A DNA stretch of 38,724 bases from Gemmatimonadota bacterium (lineage in GTDB: Bacteria > Gemmatimonadota > Gemmatimonadetes > Gemmatimonadales > GWC2-71-9): NCBI GenBank assembly GCA_016180765.1, contig JACPAP010000232.1, positions 1 to 38,724 on the forward strand, given 5' to 3'. How positions within the stretch are numbered: position 1 is the first letter of the stretch; each line of letters opens with the position of its first letter. Below the pieces are notes generated by a model, which was not told the origin of the DNA, did not search any database, and worked only from the letters and a program-made list of their open reading frames with translations. Both the position numbers and the translations under genes were made by a program. Positions 33,188 to 38,724 of the stretch are shown here, piece after piece.

Positions 33188-33850
33188 GTGTTCATCGGTC
33201 ACCTCGCACTGGGCTTCGCCGCCAAGCGCGCCGCGCCGAAGGTCTCGCTCGGCACGCTGTTCGTGGCCGTGCAGTTGGTGGACATGATCTGGCCCATCTT
33301 CCTGCTGCTTGGGCTGGAGCATGTCCGCATTGACCCCGGCAACACCGCGCTGACCCCGCTCGATTTCTACGACTACCCCTGGACCCACAGCCTGCTGGCT
33401 GCCGTGCTCTGGGGGTTGTTGTTTGCCGCCGTGTGGTATGCCAAGAAGCGGGAGTCCAAGACGGCGGTCCTGCTCGCCGGGCTGGTGGTGAGTCACTGGA
33501 TGCTCGATTGGCTGACGCATCGCCCGGACCTACCGCTCTACCCGGGCGGCGCATTGAAAGTAGGACTCGGCTTGTGGAACTCGGTTGCGGGCACGGTAGT
33601 CGTCGAAGGAGCGTTGTTCGCCGCCGGTGTCACCATCTACCTCAAGACCACCCGCGCGCTTGATAAGGTCGGCCAGTACGCGTTGTGGGCCTTGATCGGA
33701 TTCCTGGCGCTCGCCTACGTTCTCAATCTCGCCTCGCCGCCGCCGCCATCCGTGGAGGCCATCGCCTGGGCCGGGCAGGCAGGCTGGTTGCTGCTGCTGT
33801 GGGCCGTGTGGGCGGACCGGCATCGGGGGCCGGCCGGTACGGCGGCTTAG
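33188..33850 (+). CDS. integral membrane protein resembling membrane-bound metal-dependent hydrolases
   Basis: A 220-residue protein with about five helices. FIGHLALGFAAKRAAPKVSL at the start, DYPWTHSLLAAVLWG and VVSHWMLDWLTHRPDLPLY resemble the YdjM/DUF457 group, whose conserved His and Asp residues suggest a metal site, although activity has not been established for most members. It starts at GTG 33188, 10 bp after the M14 stop, so it may be read with it. Confidence 0.7.
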   Translation: MFIGHLALGFAAKRAAPKVSLGTLFVAVQLVDMIWPIFLLLGLEHVRIDPGNTALTPLDFYDYPWTHSLLAAVLWGLLFAAVWYAKKRESKTAVLLAGLVVSHWMLDWLTHRPDLPLYPGGALKVGLGLWNSVAGTVVVEGALFAAGVTIYLKTTRALDKVGQYALWALIGFLALAYVLNLASPPPPSVEAIAWAGQAGWLLLLWAVWADRHRGPAGTAA

Positions 33851-33998
33851 GAACCCGTCGGCGTTCTTTCGCCACGTCCCTGCGTTATTCCGGTGATGGG
33901 AAGACTCACCAACGACGCCACACTTGTGCCCGCCAGCGGCACGGTCCCTTGTCGGGCTGCGTCAAGGTTGCCATTGACGCCCAATTGCTGAAGCCGGG

Positions 33999-34082
33999 GC
34001 GGGTGTGGCGCAATTGGTAGACGCAGGATTCTCGCAAGATCCGGGGCGCAAGCCCATGTGGGTTCGAATCCCACCACCCGCA
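33999..34082 (+). tRNA. class II tRNA with leucine-type body and anticodon CGC
   Basis: All arms fold. The 7-bp acceptor GCGGGTG/CACCCGC has discriminator A. The D-arm is GCG...CGC with the AATTGGTAGA loop typical of tRNA-Leu. The anticodon stem GGATT/GATCC has one wobble at its base, with loop CTCGCAA. The long variable arm is GGGC-GCAA-GCCC and the T-arm is GTGGG-TTCGAAT-CCCAC. U33 is present and positions 34-36 (34033-34035) read CGC, which would pair with the alanine codon GCG. The long variable arm and A73 fit leucine rather than alanine. CCA is not fully encoded. Either this is a misreading or non-canonical class II tRNA, or the anticodon arm has been altered. An antisense frame here is a common false gene. 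Confidence 0.8.
34021..34041 (+). repeat. anticodon-arm segment, left arm of a 21-bp inverted repeat
   Basis: This stretch of the tRNA, covering the end of the D-arm and the whole anticodon hairpin except its last base, is matched exactly and in inverted orientation at 34129-34149. The match ends sharply at both sides. Confidence 0.85.
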
Positions 34083-34128
34083 CCCTGGCGCCTTGACCTG
34101 GCCCATCGTCCGACGCAGATTGGGTTCA

Positions 34129-34149
34129 GATCTTGCGAGAATCCTGCGT
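34129..34149 (-). repeat. inverted copy of the tRNA anticodon arm
   Basis: Exact reverse complement of 34021-34041, 87 bp downstream of it. Just upstream, at 34113-34127, are short direct matches to other tRNA parts (ACGCAG, TGGGTTC). A transcript running through the tRNA could pair the two arms and mask the anticodon hairpin. Confidence 0.85.
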
Positions 34150-34232
34150 GAGATGGCCACGCAACAGAGGGGTCGCGGGGACTTTCCCCGGGCCCCTCGA
34201 CGTTTTCCCGCCCGGCAATAAACTAGACCCCC

Positions 34233-34313
34233 ATGATCACTCGACGCAGCTTCCTCGGCACGTACTTCCGCGTGGCATTTCAGGCGTGGGGGCCAGAGCT
34301 GAGCGGCAAATGA
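34233..34313 (+). pseudogene. stub of a Tat-exported protein gene
   Basis: ATG 34233 begins MITRRSFLGT, a twin-arginine signal of the kind found on exported oxidoreductases and hydrolases, but the frame stops after 26 codons and the text after the tenth residue is not a hydrophobic core. It is probably the 5' end of a deleted gene. Confidence 0.4.
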
Positions 34314-34332
34314 CCCCTTGTTTCATCGCGGG

Positions 34333-34367
34333 CAACCGACAACTGATAACCGATAACCAATAACCGC
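34333..34367. repeat. heptanucleotide tandem repeat before the acyltransferase
   Basis: Five consecutive 7-mers: CAACCGA, CAACTGA, TAACCGA, TAACCAA, TAACCGC. The array ends five bases before ATG 34373, exactly where a ribosome site would be expected, and no such site is visible. Confidence 0.85.
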
Positions 34368-34372
34368 TCGTC

Positions 34373-35641
34373 ATGTGGCTCGCGCCCGCCTTCTCCCTCC
34401 TCGCCAACGCCGCCGCCCGGATCTACTATCGGCTGACGATCGCGGGGGAGCGCGTGCCGGGCGATGGGCCGGTCCTGCTGGTCGCCAACCATCCGAACTC
34501 GCTGATTGACCCTATCGTGGTCTGCGCCGCGGCGCGGCGCCCGGTGCGGTTTCTGGCCAAGGCGCCGCTGTTCAGTGATTTCAAAACCGGCTGGATGGTC
34601 CGGGCCGTGGGCGCGATTCCGGTCTACCGGCGGGTGGACGACCCCACGCTCATGGATCGCAACACGGACATGTTCCGCGCGGTGTACACCTCGCTGGCGC
34701 GCGGCGCGGCGGTGGGGATCTTCCCCGAGGGCGAAAGCCACAGTGAGCCGTCCATGGTGGCGCTCAAGACCGGCGCCGCCCGGATCGCGCTCGGCACTCA
34801 CGCGGCGCACGGGGTGCGCGTACCGATCATCCCCGTGGGGTTGGTGTTCCGGCAGAAGGATGTCTTCCGTTCCGACGCGCTCGTGGTGGTGGGCTCGCCG
34901 GTGTCCTGGGGCGACCTGGCCGGTCGCGGCGTGGAAGATACCGACGCGGTGCGGCTGCTCACGGAGCGCATCGGCGCGGGGCTCCGGCAGGTGACGTTGA
35001 ACCTGGAGCGATGGGAGGACCGGCCGCTGGTGGAGACCGTGGTGGCGATCTGGGAAGCGGAGTGGGGCTCGGGACGGCGCGAGCCGGATCCCCGGTGGGA
35101 CGCGCTGGTGCGCGACGTGAGCGGGCATCGGCGGCGCCTGGCGCGGCTCCGGCTGTCGTCCAAGTGGTTGGGGACCCGGGCCGATCTCGTGACTGGCCTC
35201 AAATGGACGGTGCGGCGGTATGTCCTGGCGATGCCCATCGCGATCGCGCTCGCAGTCGCCGGCTTTCTGCTGTTTGCCCTGCCGTATTGGTGGACGGGTC
35301 GCGTGGTGGATCGCCTGCGGCTGGATGTGGACGAGCGCTCCAGCTGGAAGCTGCTCCTGGGAGGCACGATCTACGGTGCATGGCTGCTGGCCCTCGTCGT
35401 CGCGGCAACCGTGCGGGGCGGCGCGCCTGCGGGCGCGGTCACGCTGGTCGCCGCCCCGGTGATCGGCATGAGTGGGCTGCTGGTTCGCGAGCGCTGGGGC
35501 GGTGCCTGGAGCGACGCGCGGCGATTCTTCCTGCTCCGTTCCCGCCGTGATCTGGTCGCCACCCTCCGCGACCAGCAGCATGCGCTGGCAAAGCGACTCA
35601 AAGCCCTCTACCAGGAGCGATCCATGACGGCGGGCGTATGA
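34373..35641 (+). CDS. 1-acyl-glycerol-3-phosphate acyltransferase-like membrane protein
   Basis: A 422-residue protein. The PlsC-type domain occupies residues 1-200: NHPNSLIDP (family motif NHxxxxD with spacing as in the GPAT/DHAPAT-like group), VRFLAKAPLF, GAIPVYRR, IFPEGESHSEP and VPIIPVGL. The C-terminal half has hydrophobic helices (MPIAIALAVAGFLLFALPYW, IYGAWLLALVVAATV, AVTLVAAPVIGMSGLL). It likely acylates a glycerol-phosphate lipid at the inner membrane. ATG 34373 has no Shine-Dalgarno sequence; a heptamer repeat occupies that place. The stop overlaps the transporter start (ATGA). Confidence 0.88.
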   Translation: MWLAPAFSLLANAAARIYYRLTIAGERVPGDGPVLLVANHPNSLIDPIVVCAAARRPVRFLAKAPLFSDFKTGWMVRAVGAIPVYRRVDDPTLMDRNTDMFRAVYTSLARGAAVGIFPEGESHSEPSMVALKTGAARIALGTHAAHGVRVPIIPVGLVFRQKDVFRSDALVVVGSPVSWGDLAGRGVEDTDAVRLLTERIGAGLRQVTLNLERWEDRPLVETVVAIWEAEWGSGRREPDPRWDALVRDVSGHRRRLARLRLSSKWLGTRADLVTGLKWTVRRYVLAMPIAIALAVAGFLLFALPYWWTGRVVDRLRLDVDERSSWKLLLGGTIYGAWLLALVVAATVRGGAPAGAVTLVAAPVIGMSGLLVRERWGGAWSDARRFFLLRSRRDLVATLRDQQHALAKRLKALYQERSMTAGV

Positions 35642-36933
35642 GCGAGATCAAGAGCGACGACTTCAGGACTATTGCGTCGTGGTGCCTGTTCGATTGGGCC
35701 AACTCCGCGTTCACCACGCTGGTGGTGACCTTCATCTACGCCACCTACTTCAGCACCGCGTTCGCGCCGGATGAGGTCGCCGGCACGGCCCTCTGGTCCC
35801 GCGGCGTGGGTCTCTCGGCCGTGATCATCGCCCTGCTGTCCCCCATCCTGGGTGCCGCGGCGGACAAGGGCGGTAAGCGGAAACGGTACCTGGCGGTGAC
35901 GACCATAACGGCGGTCATCGCCACGACCCTGCTTGCGTTCATAAGGCCCGGGATGCCCAGCGCGGTCCTCGTGGCGTTGGGCTTGTTCGTGGTGGGCAAC
36001 GTGGGATTCGAGCTGGGCATGGTGTTCTACAACTCGTTCTTGCCCACCATCGCGTCGCCCGGGCGGATCGGCCGGGTGTCCGGGTACGGCTGGGGTGTGG
36101 GGTATGTGGGTGGGCTGGTGTGTCTGGTAGTGGCATTGGTGGGGTTCGTCCAGCCCGAGACGCCGTGGTTCGGGATCAGCAAGGCGGAGAACTTCAACAT
36201 CCGGGCCACCAATCTGCTGGTGGCCGGGTGGTTCGCCGTCTTCAGCCTGCCGCTCTTTCTTTTTGTGAGAGAGCGACCGGTGCCCGGCGCACGGTTCGCC
36301 ATCGCCGGAACACTGCGTGAGCTCCAGGACACCGTGCGGCACGTCCGCCGGTACGGGGAGATCGTCAAATACCTGCTCGCCCATCTGATCTACAACGACG
36401 GACTGGTCACCATCTTCGCGTTCGGCGCCATTTACGCGGCCGGCACGTTCGGCATGTCGTTCAGCGAAGTGATCCTGTTCGGCATCGTGCTCAACGTGGT
36501 CGCCGGCCTAGGGGCGCTGGGATTCGGCTTCGTGGACGACAAGATTGGCGGCAAGAAGACGGTGATGCTCTCCCTGGTCGCCCTCTCCACGGCCGCGCTG
36601 ATCGGGGTCTTCGCGCCCAGCAAGATGTGGCTCTGGGTGTCGGGCGTGCTGATCGGTGCGTTCGCCGGTCCCAATCAAGCGGCCAGCCGCTCGCTGATGG
36701 GACGATTCTCCCCGCGGCGACATCAGAGCGAATTCTTCGGCTTCTTCGCCCTCTCCGGAAAGGTCACGTCGTTCATGGGGCCGATCGCACTGGGCACCGT
36801 GGCGCAGCTCGCAGGGTCACAGCGCGCCGGCATCGCCACGGTGATCGTGTTCTTCGTGCTGGGCGGACTGCTGTTGGCGTGGGTGAACGAGAAGCGCGGG
36901 ATCGAAGCGGCCGCGGCGGCCGACGCCGCGTGA
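35638..36933 (+). CDS. UMF1/Atg22-type MFS transporter
   Basis: A 431-residue, 12-helix transporter. The N-terminal SWCLFDWANSAFTTLVVTFI segment and GAAADKGGKRKRYL loop are typical of the UMF1 family, as are the central VRHVRRYGEIVKYLLAHLIY and GPNQAASRSLMGRFSPRRHQ followed by SEFFGFFALSGK. The fungal homologue Atg22 exports amino acids from the vacuole; the bacterial substrate is unknown. ATG 35638 overlaps the acyltransferase stop, so the two are coupled. The C-terminus is Ala-rich. Confidence 0.9.
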   Translation: MSEIKSDDFRTIASWCLFDWANSAFTTLVVTFIYATYFSTAFAPDEVAGTALWSRGVGLSAVIIALLSPILGAAADKGGKRKRYLAVTTITAVIATTLLAFIRPGMPSAVLVALGLFVVGNVGFELGMVFYNSFLPTIASPGRIGRVSGYGWGVGYVGGLVCLVVALVGFVQPETPWFGISKAENFNIRATNLLVAGWFAVFSLPLFLFVRERPVPGARFAIAGTLRELQDTVRHVRRYGEIVKYLLAHLIYNDGLVTIFAFGAIYAAGTFGMSFSEVILFGIVLNVVAGLGALGFGFVDDKIGGKKTVMLSLVALSTAALIGVFAPSKMWLWVSGVLIGAFAGPNQAASRSLMGRFSPRRHQSEFFGFFALSGKVTSFMGPIALGTVAQLAGSQRAGIATVIVFFVLGGLLLAWVNEKRGIEAAAAADAA

Positions 36934-37016
36934 GCGTGGGCGGGCGTCAGTCACAGTTGCGGAGAAGGGCATCGCCGTGGCTCGGCCAAAGAAGGGCAAG
37001 CGCTCGACCAGCTCGC

Positions 37017-38468
37017 TCAGGGCCGGTACAACGTGAGGACGGCCCCGGGGGGAAGGGTGCAGCGGGCGTACCTCTTCGCCCAGCCCACGGCGAAGGTCGC
37101 CGACCGTCCAGCAGTGTTCACCACGATCAGCGCCTGGGAACCGTCGTCCGCGTTCCGGAACGCGACGCTCTCCAGCCCATCCACCCCCGTGCTTGAGTAG
37201 ATCCGGCGTGCGCCTGGCCGCACGAACCGGCTGGCGTGCGCCAGCGCGTAGTACTCGACGTTCCGTGTCACGGCGCCGGAGGCCGCCTCGATGGTGACCA
37301 GTCCGCGGCAGTCACCGCAGCCCCCGGTGTGCGGCCCGTGGGTTTGGTCCAGCGCCAGGTTCCAGAGGAGCACGCCCCTCGCCCAGCCGCGCGTGGCTCC
37401 GATCACGAGCGTCCGCACCAACCACTGCAAGTTGTCGCCGAAGTTGGGCGACCACTCGCCGCCCGAGCACTCGGTGAAGTAGGCGTCCTTGTCCGGATGG
37501 GCGTCGTGCACGATGGCTTGCGCGGACACGTCGCCCGCGTAGCAGTGCCAGGCGACCCCCGCGACGAACCTCCGGGCCGCGGAGTCGGCCAACAGTTGGA
37601 GCGGCGATTGGTATTGGTCCCAATTGTGGTCCCAGTCCAGGATCAGCGTCCGGATGCCCGCCCGCGCGAACAACGGGCCGAGGTGTTCTCCGATGAAGCG
37701 GGCGCGGGCCCCCGGCTCGAGCCGCATGCCCGGGTAGTCGGATGGCTGGTAATGAGGCTCGTTCTGGATCGAGATCGCGTAGATCGGCACCCCCTCCGCG
37801 GCGTAGGCCTCGATGTAGCGCCGGAAGTACTCGGCGTACGGGCCGTAGGCCCCGGGCAACAGGGTCCCCTGGATCAGGCTGCCGGTCGTCTTCATCCACC
37901 CCGGTGCGCTCCAGGGCGACGCCATGACCTTGAGCTGTGGATTGATCGCCAGCGCGCGCTGCACCACCGGCAGCACGTCCGCCCGATTGGGCTCGATCGA
38001 AAAGCGTTCGAGCGTAGGATCGGTCTCGCCCGGCAGGAGGTCGTCATAGCTGTAGTGGCGGCGCGAGAAGTCCGAGGCGCCCATGGTGAGACGCGTGAAG
38101 CTGAGCCCGATCCCGGAGGCTCGCCCGAAAAGTTCCTGGAGCAACGCTTCACGCTGCGCCGGGCTCATCCGGTGCTGGATGAGCCAGGCCGAAGCGTCGG
38201 TGATGGCCGCCCCGAACCCGACCATCTCTTGATAGACGGCGCTGTCATCCACCTCGATCCGGGCGACGCCCGCCCCCGGGTCGGCTCCGAACCGGACGTC
38301 GGGCTCCCGGGACAACAGCTTCGAGGCGTCGGCCGTGGTGAGCCACACCTCGGCAGCGGGACCGCGCCCTCCGGGAGGCTCGAGACCGGCCTCGCGGGGC
38401 GTCCGCTGGGTCAGGGCGCAGGCGACCCCGGCGGCGAGCACTGGCAGCGTGATGCGCAGGGCTGTCAT
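37017..38468 (-). CDS. secreted GH30 glycoside hydrolase (glucosylceramidase-like)
   Basis: A 483-residue exported enzyme with an N-terminal signal (MTALRITLPVLAAGVACA). GH30 features include QEMVGFGAAITDASAWLI, SFTRLTMGASDFSRRHYSYD, MASPWSAPGWMKT, the acid/base Glu in ISIQNEPHYQ, the nucleophile Glu in YFTECSGGEW and ARGVLLWNLALDQ, then a C-terminal beta sandwich (FRNADDGSQALIVVNTAG). It probably cleaves beta-linked glucosyl or related residues outside the cytoplasm. ATG 38468 starts the signal peptide; the frame stays open to the window edge, so an upstream extension cannot be fully excluded. It is convergent with the transporter. Confidence 0.92.
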   Translation of the reverse strand: MTALRITLPVLAAGVACALTQRTPREAGLEPPGGRGPAAEVWLTTADASKLLSREPDVRFGADPGAGVARIEVDDSAVYQEMVGFGAAITDASAWLIQHRMSPAQREALLQELFGRASGIGLSFTRLTMGASDFSRRHYSYDDLLPGETDPTLERFSIEPNRADVLPVVQRALAINPQLKVMASPWSAPGWMKTTGSLIQGTLLPGAYGPYAEYFRRYIEAYAAEGVPIYAISIQNEPHYQPSDYPGMRLEPGARARFIGEHLGPLFARAGIRTLILDWDHNWDQYQSPLQLLADSAARRFVAGVAWHCYAGDVSAQAIVHDAHPDKDAYFTECSGGEWSPNFGDNLQWLVRTLVIGATRGWARGVLLWNLALDQTHGPHTGGCGDCRGLVTIEAASGAVTRNVEYYALAHASRFVRPGARRIYSSTGVDGLESVAFRNADDGSQALIVVNTAGRSATFAVGWAKRYARCTLPPGAVLTLYRP

Positions 38469-38724
38469 TGCTGCCACGCGAACCTCGCGCTCCTGGCGCT
38501 GAGCTTCCTTCTCGGCAACGGCGCCACCTCCACCAACACCCGCCGCGCCGCCTACCATCTCGTAGTCGTGCGTGAGCGCGGCGCGAAGGGCCCGAGCTTC
38601 GGCGCGCACCGCGTCGGCCAGCATGGCCTTGCCGCTCATCATGATCACCACCAGGTCGGGATCGCCGGCTGGAGCTGCTCCAGCCGCGGGTGACGGGGAC
38701 TTGATTCGGTCCCGCACTTGAGTC
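38469..38724. other. window-end sequence upstream of the GH30 gene
   Basis: The minus-strand frame of the GH30 gene is open through this stretch and beyond the edge, reading DLVVIMMSGKAMLADAV and a Gly-rich run, but it resembles no family I know and lies before a good signal peptide. It may be leader, or the 3' end of a gene outside the window. Confidence 0.3.

Noticed and set aside
33906..34160. Minus-strand ORF reading SNPHGLAPRILRESC across the tRNA
   Set aside because: This is the typical spurious protein read from the antisense strand of a tRNA gene.
37236..38693. Plus-strand frame of 485 codons
   Set aside because: Antisense to the GH30 gene, whose catalytic motifs are clear on the other strand.

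Overview
The window is about 67% G+C and gene dense. It carries many exported proteins whose signal peptides end in AQ, two paralogous M14 peptidases, a TPR-CHAT protein, a BamA-like barrel, a GH30 glycosidase and several toxin-antitoxin pairs. This mix suggests a soil bacterium of the Gemmatimonadota or a similar phylum. That placement is an inference from style and gene content; there is no rRNA in the window.

Layout. Bases 1-5300 are accessory: a divergent PARG-like macrodomain protein cut by the window edge, a DUF6338 membrane protein with a small partner, hicBA with a chimeric toxin, an Smr protein, a DUF4143 ATPase behind a palindromic promoter, and decayed fragments. Bases 5317-14194 (minus strand) hold an M55 peptidase and then, read from 14194 downwards, a tightly overlapping catabolic operon: Fe-S, Mo and CoxG subunits of a molybdenum hydroxylase, a broken FAD subunit, an NCS1 permease, a cyclase/hydrolase and an amidase. 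Together these look like uptake, hydroxylation, ring opening and deamidation of an N-heterocycle (inference). Bases 14368-18640 hold a DUF2779 nuclease, a doubly deleted DUF4287 pseudogene, brnTA and vapBC.

From 18713 to 33850 two secreted M14 peptidases flank a BamA-like barrel and a co-directional, overlapping block: membrane protein, patatin-like phospholipase, small secreted protein, membrane protein, and an exported TPR-CHAT caspase-like protease. This block is the best candidate for an undescribed system. The right end has a class II tRNA with a leucine-type body but anticodon CGC, an exact inverted copy of its anticodon arm 87 bp downstream, an acyltransferase overlapping a UMF1-type transporter, and a GH30 enzyme on the opposite strand.

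Two themes run through the window. First, at least five genes (a lipoprotein, the FAD subunit, the DUF4287 gene twice, the patatin C-terminus and the HicA toxin) show short internal deletions that join conserved segments out of frame or fuse unrelated ones. Second, degenerate tandem heptanucleotide repeats with different consensus sequences sit at or near gene starts (7701, 30380, 34333) and inside the DUF2779 gene (14866).
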